A stretch of DNA of 7,674 nt from Actinomycetota bacterium (GTDB taxonomy: Bacteria > Actinomycetota > Thermoleophilia > Gaiellales > Gaiellaceae). Under the pieces are notes generated by a model that did no database searches, was not told the DNA's origin, and saw only the letters and a list, made by a program, of their open reading frames with translations. How positions within the stretch are numbered: position 1 is the first letter of the stretch; each line of letters begins with the position of its first letter. The stretch is taken from NCBI GenBank assembly GCA_013695295.1, contig JACDAS010000018.1:1-7674 (forward strand), in the 5' to 3' direction. Shown one piece after another: positions 1 to 5,141 of this stretch. Position numbers and translations under genes: made by a program.

Positions 1-70
1 CGACCCCGACGACCTCCTCCTCGTGGAGGTCGACCGCACGCGTGGGTGGTCTTGCTTCGTCTCGAGCCAT
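1..70 (-). CDS. Possible start of a second DUF2382-type stress protein (partial)
   Basis: An ATG at 68-70 opens a reading frame that stays open to the window edge, giving 23 codons. The visible residues are charged and include AVDLHEEEVVGV, which resembles the opening of a DUF2382 (YsnF/AvaK) repeat, where a short hydrophobic-EE-hydrophobic strand recurs. It lies 26 bases downstream of the PRC-barrel/DUF2382 gene on the same strand, so it may be a second member of the same transcription unit. No convincing Shine-Dalgarno sequence precedes the ATG. The identification rests on very few residues and on the neighbour, so it is tentative. It could instead be an unrelated short protein. Confidence 0.4.
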   Translation of the reverse strand, partial: MARDEARPPTRAVDLHEEEVVGV

Positions 71-96
71 CTCAGTACTGACCGCGGCCGGCGCAG

Positions 97-786
97 CTAG
101 CGCGCCTCGTCCTCGTCGACCTCGACCCGCTCTTTGCGAAGCTCGTCGCTGATCGTCTCGCGGTCAGTCACCACACCCTTCTCGACCGCGACCCGCTCCT
201 TCGCGACCACCCGCTTCTCGACGACCGGCTCCTCGGCGTGCAGCGGGACTTCGATCTCGTCCTCCTTGAAGTCGGCGCCGCCCACCTCCTCGTCGATCGG
301 CTCGCGAGTCACACGCGCGGTCTCGCGCTTCAGGTCGACGTCGACCTCCGCCGGCTCCGTCTCCACCCACTTCCGCAGTCGGACGGCGCCGGCCTCGACG
401 TCGCGCTTGCCGACGCGGAGCTCCTCCTCCGAGCGGGTGAGGCTGCGCTCCCTTGCTTCCCCGGTCGCCGTCGAAGCGCCGCCGTAGTAGCCGGAGAGCG
501 ACTGCTCGTGCTCCGAGCTGATCTCGTCGGTGTCGATGTCCGGTGAGTCCTGGACCTGATCCTTCGAGTAGGCGATCGTCAAGCCGTCGTCACCTGCGCG
601 CGCCCCGGCAAGCGGGACGAGCACGCGCTTCATGCCGAAGAAGCCGGTCCCGATGGCCAACCACTCCGGCCGCTGCGTTCCCTCGTCGTAGAAGATCTCC
701 TCGACCTTCCCGATCTTCTCGCCATCCCGGTCGTACACCGTCTCGCCTCGCATCTCGCTGAGGCTGGCAATCGTGAACTCGCTCAT
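97..786 (-). CDS. PRC-barrel domain protein with C-terminal DUF2382
   Basis: This is a 229-residue soluble protein with two domains. Residues about 5-85 form a PRC-barrel: the early GETVYDRDGEKIGKVEEIF stretch and the later WLAIGTGFFGMKRVLVPL stretch are the usual beta-barrel core. Residues about 118-225 are a DUF2382 (YsnF/AvaK) domain, seen as alternating E/K/R and V positions (for example EEELRVGKRDVEAGAVRLRK). A flexible Ser/Gly/Glu linker joins them. Proteins of this architecture are common in stress-exposed bacteria and are usually annotated as stress-related; no enzymatic activity is established. There is no signal peptide or membrane segment, so it should be cytoplasmic. A strong GAGGGGGA-type ribosome site at 793-800, seven bases from the ATG, fixes the start. 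The gene is divergent from the ECF sigma gene and has an ECF-like promoter about 40 bases upstream of its start, so membership of that sigma factor's regulon is inferred. Confidence 0.88.
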   Translation of the reverse strand: MSEFTIASLSEMRGETVYDRDGEKIGKVEEIFYDEGTQRPEWLAIGTGFFGMKRVLVPLAGARAGDDGLTIAYSKDQVQDSPDIDTDEISSEHEQSLSGYYGGASTATGEARERSLTRSEEELRVGKRDVEAGAVRLRKWVETEPAEVDVDLKRETARVTREPIDEEVGGADFKEDEIEVPLHAEEPVVEKRVVAKERVAVEKGVVTDRETISDELRKERVEVDEDEAR

Positions 787-832
787 TGTTCGTCCCCCTC
801 GTCTGGCGGCCTAATCCCTTTCGAGCAGCCCA

Positions 833-858
833 GACGGGCGACGGACGGAGAAAGTTAC
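833..858 (-). promoter_or_regulatory. ECF-type promoter for the PRC-barrel gene (minus direction)
   Basis: Read on the minus strand, GTAACTTT (858-851) acts as a -35-like element, and CGTC (836-833) lies exactly 17 bases after GTAAC. An AAC-containing -35 and a CGTC-type -10 separated by 16-17 bases is the standard layout for ECF sigma factors. The predicted start of transcription is near 826, leaving a leader of about 40 bases that contains the ribosome site of the PRC-barrel gene. The mirrored copy facing the sigma gene strengthens the call. Confidence 0.6.
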
Positions 859-885
859 ACCCTTGCCTCCCGTCCGATCATCGGC

Positions 886-911
886 GTAACTTTTCCGGTT
901 GAGCCCGGGTC
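886..911 (+). promoter_or_regulatory. ECF-type promoter for the sigma factor operon (plus direction)
   Basis: GTAACTTTT (886-894) is followed, exactly 17 bases after GTAAC, by GGTC (908-911). This matches in sequence and spacing the oppositely directed copy at 858-833, apart from G for C at the first -10 position. The two GTAACTTT copies form an 8-bp perfect inverted repeat whose arms face outward. Transcription would begin near 918-920, almost on the ATG of the 23-codon leader ORF. Autoregulation by the downstream ECF sigma factor is the natural inference. Confidence 0.58.
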
Positions 912-919
912 TTCCACGT

Positions 920-991
920 ATGGAGCAATCTTCTGATCCCTCTCCCGAACCGGTGCGCCGCTCCCTCACTACTGCGCCCCGGGGCGGATGA
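920..991 (+). CDS. 23-aa leader ORF overlapping the sigma factor start
   Basis: An ATG at 920 opens 23 codons, ending in TGA at 989-991, which shares four bases (ATGA) with the sigma factor's start codon. The peptide begins MEQSSDPSPEPVRRS and ends TTAPRGG. It is polar and proline/serine-rich, with no membrane segment. No ribosome site lies upstream, but the predicted transcription start falls within a couple of bases of the ATG, so it could be translated leaderlessly, which is common in Actinobacteria. Its likely effect would be to couple or limit translation of the sigma gene rather than to supply a functional peptide. It may also be a chance ORF: it is short, and only the ATGA overlap and promoter placement argue for it. 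Confidence 0.38.
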   Translation: MEQSSDPSPEPVRRSLTTAPRGG

Positions 992-1551
992 CGAGCGACG
1001 AGGCGCTCGTCGAGCGGACGAAGGCAGGCGATCTGGACGCCTTCGAGGCTCTCGTCAAGCGCTATCGCGCCGTCGTTTTTCGCGTTGCCTCGCGCATCGT
1101 CGGCCGGGACGAGGCCGACGATGTCTCCCAGGACGCCTTCCTGCGCGCCTTTCATCGTCTCGAGCAGTTCCGCCGCGATTCGCCGTTTCGCTCCTGGCTG
1201 CTGCGGATCGCCCACAACGCCGCGCTCGACGCCCTCGAGCGGCGGCGGCCGGCTGAAGGTGATCCGCCAGAGGACACGCCCGAGGCCGTCCCGGCGCGCA
1301 CTCGGACGCCCGCGGACGAGCTCGAGGTCAGCGAGCGGCGCGACCGGCTCGCGCTGAAGCTCCGACAGGTCTCGCCGGCACACCGGACCGTGCTCGTCCT
1401 GCGCGACCTCGAGGGACTGAGCTACGAGGAGATCGCCGAGGTGACCGACTCGCCGCTCGGCTCGGTCAAGGGCCGGCTCTTTCGAGCGCGGCGCGAGCTG
1501 ATGGACATTCTGCGGCGCAATACCTACGACTGGGAGCTGCCCTCAACATGA
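988..1551 (+). CDS. ECF-family RNA polymerase sigma factor (sigma-70, group 4)
   Basis: This 187-residue protein has the two-domain layout of ECF sigma factors. Sigma region 2 covers residues about 10-87, with the core-binding helix DDVSQDAFLRAFHRL at 44-58 and the -10-recognition helix FRSWLLRIAHNAALDALERRR at 67-87. A charged, proline-rich linker (88-115) lacks regions 1 and 3. Region 4 (about 120-175) has VLVLRDLEGLSYEEIAEV and SPLGSVKGRLFRARREL as its helix-turn-helix. It directs RNA polymerase to dedicated promoters. The ATG at 988 is the first in-frame start after a stop at 934-936; only a G-rich GGGGCGG precedes it, so translation may depend on the overlapping leader ORF. The gene overlaps the 79-aa ORF downstream by four bases. 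No zinc anti-sigma (HxxxCxxC) gene follows. The paired promoters in the upstream region are its likely targets, including its own gene. Confidence 0.95.
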   Translation: MTSDEALVERTKAGDLDAFEALVKRYRAVVFRVASRIVGRDEADDVSQDAFLRAFHRLEQFRRDSPFRSWLLRIAHNAALDALERRRPAEGDPPEDTPEAVPARTRTPADELEVSERRDRLALKLRQVSPAHRTVLVLRDLEGLSYEEIAEVTDSPLGSVKGRLFRARRELMDILRRNTYDWELPST

Positions 1552-1787
1552 GCGAGGCCCCGCAGGAACCGCCCGATGGCCCGGCTGAGAAGCGGCTCCT
1601 CGCGCTGCTCGCCCTTCTGCGCGCCGAGGCGGGGCGCGTGGACGAGGCGATGGTCGAGCGGGTCGTGCGGCGTGCGCGGATCCAGGGAGGCGTCAAAGAG
1701 CTCCTGCGGGCGATGAACGCACTCGCCTACGCCTTTTCGGGCGGCCTGTCGATCTTCTTCCGACGCGGGGCGAGGAGGTCGCCGTGA
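1548..1787 (+). CDS. Small protein of unknown function between ECF sigma and MscS-like genes
   Basis: I do not recognise a family for this 79-residue protein. It begins with an acidic, proline-rich tail (MSEAPQEPPDGPAEK), followed by predicted helices RLLALLALLRAEAG (16-29) and VDEAMVERVVRRARIQGG (31-48), and a hydrophobic patch with an arginine-rich end (MNALAYAFSGGLSIFFRRG, 56-74). The last stretch is too short and mixed for a clear transmembrane helix but could bind membrane as an amphipathic helix. Its ATG overlaps the sigma stop (ATGA, 1548-1551) and its TGA overlaps the next GTG (1784-1787), so it is translated in step with both. The position between a sigma factor and a membrane protein suggests a regulator or linker of sigma activity, but it lacks the usual zinc anti-sigma signature. 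Function unknown; that it is a real gene is well supported by the overlaps at both ends. Confidence 0.72.
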   Translation: MSEAPQEPPDGPAEKRLLALLALLRAEAGRVDEAMVERVVRRARIQGGVKELLRAMNALAYAFSGGLSIFFRRGARRSP

Positions 1788-2626
1788 CGGTGCTCGCGGC
1801 AGCCGTCCTCGACCGCGCGCTGAACACCCTCGGCGACTCGCTGCCGCGGATTGCCGGCGCCTTTCTCCTGCTCGTCGTCGGCATCCCGGTCGCCTGGCTC
1901 ATCGGGCGGCTCGCCTGCCGGTTCCTGGGCGCGATCGGCATCGACGACTTCGCCGAGCGCGCGGGCATCCACGACGTGATCGCGCGCTTCGGGCTTCAGC
2001 GCTCGCTCTCGCGGCTGCTGGGCCGGGCGGTCCGCATCGCCCTGACGATCGTCGTCGTCGTCGCCGCTGTCTCGCTGCTCGGCCTCGGCGCGCTCAGCAC
2101 CGCGCTCAACGAGGTCGTCCTCTTCCTGCCCAAGCTCTTCGTTGCGCTCTTGCTCGTGCTCGCCGGCGCCGTGATCGGCGACTTCCTGGCCGCTCGAGCG
2201 CAGCGCGTCGGCGAGCAGATGGCGCTTTCTGGACCGCTGCCCGAGCTCGTGCGAGGCGTCGTCCTCGCACTGTTCGTCCTGCTCGCCCTCGCCCAGATCG
2301 GCATCCCGACGACGATCGTGATCGCGGTCCTGGCACTGATCGTCACCGGGGTCACCCTGACGCTCGCACTCGCGTTCGGGCTCGGAGGCCGTGACGTCGC
2401 CCGCGAGGTCACCGCCGGGCGCTACGTGACCGACGCCTTCTCGTTGGGGCAGCGCATCTCACTCGACGAGGTCAGTGGCGAGATCGTGAGCCTCGACCGT
2501 GCCGCGACGGTTCTGCGCACTGACACCGGCGCGACCGTGCGCGTGCCCAACCACCTCCTCGTCGGCTCGATCGTCACTGTCGAGGAGCCGGGAAGGAGTG
2601 CGGAAGCGCCGGCAGGGATCGGGTAA
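1784..2626 (+). CDS. MscS-like membrane protein with conserved TM helices (CmpX-like)
   Basis: This 280-residue inner-membrane protein has about five hydrophobic helices (roughly 23-45, 82-103, 111-137, 153-173 and 175-200). A soluble beta-type segment follows (217-267), matching the MscS pattern F-x-x-G-x-x-I ... G-x-I-V-S-L ... T-V-L-R-T-D-x-G ... V-P-N. The preceding helix ends GLGGRDVAREV, as in MscS-type pore helices. It lacks the large C-terminal alpha/beta vestibule of E. coli MscS, so it belongs with the small TM-helix/MscS-like proteins whose channel activity is mostly unproven. The GTG start is supported by GGAGG at 1774-1778, five bases upstream, and by a GTGA overlap with the 79-aa gene. 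Being last in a coupled operon with an ECF sigma factor suggests a role in sensing membrane tension or envelope state, or as an output of the regulon. Confidence 0.82.
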   Translation: MTVLAAAVLDRALNTLGDSLPRIAGAFLLLVVGIPVAWLIGRLACRFLGAIGIDDFAERAGIHDVIARFGLQRSLSRLLGRAVRIALTIVVVVAAVSLLGLGALSTALNEVVLFLPKLFVALLLVLAGAVIGDFLAARAQRVGEQMALSGPLPELVRGVVLALFVLLALAQIGIPTTIVIAVLALIVTGVTLTLALAFGLGGRDVAREVTAGRYVTDAFSLGQRISLDEVSGEIVSLDRAATVLRTDTGATVRVPNHLLVGSIVTVEEPGRSAEAPAGIG

Positions 2627-2627
2627 G

Positions 2628-2978
2628 TCAGTCCAGGTCGCGGATCCGGGAGGCGTACTGCTCGCTTCCGGGGCGGAGCGAGCTCGCGAGCTTGTAGTGG
2701 CCGTTCGCCTCCGCGGAGCGCCCCTGCCGCTCCAGGCAGCGGCCGAGCGCGTAGTGCGCGTAGTCGTCGGCCGGTGAGAGCTCGAGCACGGCCCTGAACT
2801 CCGCTTCGGCCTCCATCCACCGGCGCGCCCGGAAGTACGCGATCCCGAGCAGCTCGCGGATCGAGGCCTTGTCGGGCTCGCGGCGCCTCGCCTTCTCGAG
2901 CGACACGGTCGCCTGCGAGGCCATGCCCTTGGCGAGGAGCGCACGCCCGCGCTGGAAGAGCTCGTAGGTCTCGCTCAT
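2628..2978 (-). CDS. Small tetratricopeptide repeat (TPR) protein
   Basis: This 116-residue protein consists of about three TPR units (residues 4-36, 38-70 and 72-104). Typical TPR spacing is visible: LLGIAYFRARRWMEAEAEFRAVLELSPADDYAHYALG carries the G/Y/A/P positions of the 34-residue motif, and each unit ends in a P at or near position 32 (REPDK, LSPAD, LRPGS). TPRs mediate protein-protein contacts; no partner is evident. There is no signal peptide or membrane anchor. Its ATG overlaps the stop of the nucleotidyltransferase gene upstream (2975-2978, ATGA), so it is co-translated as the last gene of the minus-strand cluster. Its stop is one base from the stop of the convergent MscS-like gene. 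Confidence 0.85.
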   Translation of the reverse strand: MSETYELFQRGRALLAKGMASQATVSLEKARRREPDKASIRELLGIAYFRARRWMEAEAEFRAVLELSPADDYAHYALGRCLERQGRSAEANGHYKLASSLRPGSEQYASRIRDLD

Positions 2979-3676
2979 CCGGAGCCGAGATAGGCGAAGT
3001 TGTGGCGCACGAGATCCTCCGGGGAGGTCAGGTCACGGGTCGCGCCGATCTCGAGGCCGAGGACGTGCAGCCCGGCGTCGATCCCCCGCTGGAAGGCGGT
3101 GGCGAGCTCGTAGGGCGGGCCGGGCAGATCCTCGAGGAAGCTGGCGAGGCGCGGGCCGAGAGCCCAGAGCGGCGCAGACGAGAGCGGGTTGCCTGGGTCG
3201 TCGTCGATCACGCGCTCCACGCGTCCGTCCGCGAATCGCGTCGGGGGCTTGCCGCGCCCGGGCGGCGGGTCGCGGCGAGCGGTCAGCGCGCCGTCGGCTC
3301 CCGAGCCCTCGAACGCCGCCCGGAGGCGGTGCGGGTCGCCTCGCGTGTACACAGTGTCGGCCGCCGTGATCAGGAACGGCGGCCGCGCGCCGGCCGCGAG
3401 CGCGCAGCGCACGGCATCGGCCGACCCGTCGGCTCGCGGTTGCCGGGCGTAGGTCACGTCGAGCATGAACGGGGCTCCGTCTTCGACCAGCCGCTCGACC
3501 TGCCCGGCCAGGTGCCCCGTCACGACCGTCACGCGGTGGCAGCCGGCCCGTGCCAGCTCGCGGAGCAGCGTGGCGATGAGCGGGCGGCCGTCGACGGGGA
3601 GGACCGGCTTCGGCCAGCGCTCGGTCAGCGGGCGCAGGCGGCGCCCCTCTCCCGCGGCCATGACCACGGCTTCCAC
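2975..3676 (-). CDS. Nucleotidyltransferase of the sugar-phosphate NTP-transferase family
   Basis: This 233-residue protein has a Rossmann-like NTP-transferase fold. The N-terminal signature MAAGEGRRLRPLTERWPKPV (residues 6-25) contains the nucleotide-binding G-x-G-x-R-L-x-P-L-T and the PKP lysine. GSADAVR (84-90) and ITAADTVY (103-110, with D107 the probable metal-binding aspartate) follow. The C-terminal GATRDLTSPEDLVRHN (211-226) matches the usual end of these enzymes. They couple a sugar-1-phosphate to an NTP to form an activated sugar; the sugar and base cannot be read from this sequence, and MurNAc-1-P, mannose-1-P or glucose-1-P specificity are all possible. The GTG at 3674-3676 is chosen because it places EAVVMAAGEG at the usual N-terminus and lies two bases after the coaBC stop. 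The reading frame stays open upstream through coaBC, but that part is out-of-frame coding sequence. Confidence 0.85.
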   Translation of the reverse strand: MEAVVMAAGEGRRLRPLTERWPKPVLPVDGRPLIATLLRELARAGCHRVTVVTGHLAGQVERLVEDGAPFMLDVTYARQPRADGSADAVRCALAAGARPPFLITAADTVYTRGDPHRLRAAFEGSGADGALTARRDPPPGRGKPPTRFADGRVERVIDDDPGNPLSSAPLWALGPRLASFLEDLPGPPYELATAFQRGIDAGLHVLGLEIGATRDLTSPEDLVRHNFAYLGSG

Positions 3677-3678
3677 GA

Positions 3679-4836
3679 CTACGTGCCTGACGGGAGAAGC
3701 TTTGCGACCTCGTCGAGAATCTCCGCCGCCACTCGCCGCTTGGAGGTCTTCGCGACCGTGCGCTCGCCGGATGCCGACACGAGCACCACCTCGTTGTCGG
3801 AGGCGTCGAAGCCGATGTCCGAGCGCGAGACGTCGTTGTAGACGACGAGGTCGACCCGCTTCTCGCCCAGCATTCTCCGCTTGCGCTCGAGGCCGTCCGG
3901 GCCGTGGTCGGCCCCGAAGGCCACGATCACCTGATCCCCGCGCGCGTCGGAGAGGGCGCGCACGACGTCCCGGGTCGGCTCCAGCAACACGGTCCAGGGC
4001 TCGTCGTCCTTCGGCCGCTTGTCGGGGCGGGCCCCGGTCGGCCGGTAGTCGGCGACGGCGGCCGCCATCAGCACGGCGTCGGCGTCGGCGCGGGCGGTCG
4101 TCTCCCGGAGGAGGTCGGCGGCGGTCGGCGTCTCGACGACCTCGACCCCGGCCGGTGCCGGGACGGCGAGGTTCGCGGCGAGCAGTGTGACGGTCGCTCC
4201 CCGGCTCCTCGCCTCGGCCGCGAGCGCGACTCCCATGCGGCCGGAGGAGCGGTTTCCGAGGAACCGCACCGCGTCCAGAGGCTCGCGCGTCCCCCCGGCA
4301 CTCACGAGGACGCGCCTGCCGCGAAGCGAGGAGCCTCGCTCGAGCAACCGGGTGCAGCGGGCATGGATCTCCTCGGGCTCGCTCATCCGCCCGATACCGA
4401 CCTCTCCCTCGGCGAGCTCGCCCGCCTCGGGCCCCACGAGCTCCACCCCGCGCTCGGCGAGCGTCTGCACGTTCGCCCGGGTGGCCGGATGCTCCCACAT
4501 CCGCGCGTTCATCGCCGGCGCGGCGACGAGCGGGCCGGCGAAAGCCAGCGCGGTCTGGGTGAGGACGTCGTCTGCGATCCCGTGCGCGAGCTTCGCCAGG
4601 GTGTTCGCCGTGAGCGGCGCGATGACGAGCAGGTCGGCCGTCGTCAGATGCGGGTACAGCTCGCGCGGAGACTCGCGCCGCGCGAGCGCCTCGAAGGTGT
4701 GAGCGGTGACGAAACGCTCCGCCCCCGCAGTCAGGATCGGCGTCACCTCGTGGCCGTCGCGGACCAGCAGGCGGCAGAGCTCGCATGCCTTGTACGCCGC
4801 GATCCCGCCGGTGACTCCGAGCAGGACGCGCGCCAC
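3679..4836 (-). CDS. coaBC: Bifunctional phosphopantothenoylcysteine decarboxylase / phosphopantothenate-cysteine ligase
   Basis: This 385-residue protein catalyses two steps of coenzyme A synthesis: CTP-dependent joining of cysteine to phosphopantothenate (CoaB) and FMN-dependent decarboxylation to phosphopantetheine (CoaC). The CoaC half (about 1-165) shows the flavin site GVTGGIAAYKA (7-17), VIAPLTANTLAKLAHG (71-86) and the PAMNARMW motif (107-114). The CoaB half (about 172-385) shows VSAGGTREPLDAVRFLGNRSSGRMG (the NxSSGxMG asparagine is N195), MAAAVADYRP (257-266), a lysine cluster (DKRPK, 272-276) and the C-terminal YNDVS. Two CoaC details are unusual: the likely active-site His (H63) sits in a short YPHLTTADLL segment, and the E. 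coli ACGD cysteine position reads AEGE (142-145). The GTG start has AGAGG about eight bases upstream and lies ten bases after rpoZ, consistent with an operon. Confidence 0.95.
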   Translation of the reverse strand: MARVLLGVTGGIAAYKACELCRLLVRDGHEVTPILTAGAERFVTAHTFEALARRESPRELYPHLTTADLLVIAPLTANTLAKLAHGIADDVLTQTALAFAGPLVAAPAMNARMWEHPATRANVQTLAERGVELVGPEAGELAEGEVGIGRMSEPEEIHARCTRLLERGSSLRGRRVLVSAGGTREPLDAVRFLGNRSSGRMGVALAAEARSRGATVTLLAANLAVPAPAGVEVVETPTAADLLRETTARADADAVLMAAAVADYRPTGARPDKRPKDDEPWTVLLEPTRDVVRALSDARGDQVIVAFGADHGPDGLERKRRMLGEKRVDLVVYNDVSRSDIGFDASDNEVVLVSASGERTVAKTSKRRVAAEILDEVAKLLPSGT

Positions 4837-4846
4837 GGAGCCGCCT

Positions 4847-5077
4847 CTAGGTAGACGTGTACGTGTACGTGATCTTGCCCTCTGAGGTCTCCTCGAGGGC
4901 CATCGTCAGGTAGTTCTTCGAGCGCGACTCGACGAGCGGCGGAATCTCGTCGAACGTCCCCTCGCCGAGCTGGTGGTGGTAGTTGTTGATCTGGCGCGCG
5001 CGCTTGGCGGCGACGATCACGAGCGCGTAGCGCGAATCCACGTTCTCGAGCAGCTCGTCGATGCGGGGATGGATCAC
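4847..5077 (-). CDS. rpoZ: RNA polymerase omega subunit
   Basis: This 76-residue protein is the small omega subunit that helps assemble and stabilise RNA polymerase around beta-prime. The family core is clear: [27 protein letters not shown] (5-31), where SRYALV...AAKRARQI is the signature, then the actinobacterial YHHQLGEG and [18 protein letters not shown] (46-63), ending GKITY. Length and order match actinobacterial omega. The start is a GTG at 5075-5077; a nearby ATG at 5083-5085 is out of frame. The ribosome site is weak (AGG about 12 bases away). It sits 64 bases after gmk and 10 bases before coaBC, the standard actinobacterial gmk-rpoZ-coaBC order. Confidence 0.96.
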   Translation of the reverse strand: MIHPRIDELLENVDSRYALVIVAAKRARQINNYHHQLGEGTFDEIPPLVESRSKNYLTMALEETSEGKITYTYTST

Positions 5078-5105
5078 GGGGTCATGCTACCTGAGCGGGC
5101 TTCGA

Positions 5106-5124
5106 CGCCCCGCTCGGCGGGGCG
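5106..5124 (-). terminator. GC-rich hairpin between gmk and rpoZ (terminator-like, no U-tract)
   Basis: CGCCCCGC (5106-5113) and GCGGGGCG (5117-5124) form a perfect 8-bp stem with a 3-base loop. It lies in the 64-base gap after the gmk stop and ahead of rpoZ. On the transcribed strand the following bases are TCGAAGCC, without a run of U, so a classical intrinsic terminator is doubtful. It could cause pausing, partial termination or mRNA processing that sets rpoZ-coaBC levels relative to gmk. Confidence 0.4.
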
Positions 5125-5141
5125 CGGTCCCCGGGACGGCC

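Noticed and set aside
801..835. Inverted repeat GTCTGG ... CCAGAC upstream of the PRC-barrel gene
   Set aside because: Only six base pairs with a long loop, and one arm overlaps the predicted -10, so it would not be wholly in the transcript. Too weak to call an operator.
2047..2066. Run of GTC/CGT triplets resembling a microsatellite
   Set aside because: It encodes consecutive valines in a transmembrane helix of the MscS-like protein and is explained by codon bias.
2975..4786. A 603-codon open frame on the minus strand covering the nucleotidyltransferase and most of coaBC
   Set aside because: Only the part from 3676 downward is protein-like. The upstream portion is the Arg/Gly-rich out-of-frame reading of coaBC, typical of high-GC DNA, so it is not a fusion protein.
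3904..4854. A 316-codon plus-strand open frame antisense to coaBC
   Set aside because: Composition and lack of domain features mark it as an antisense shadow of coaBC in GC-rich DNA.
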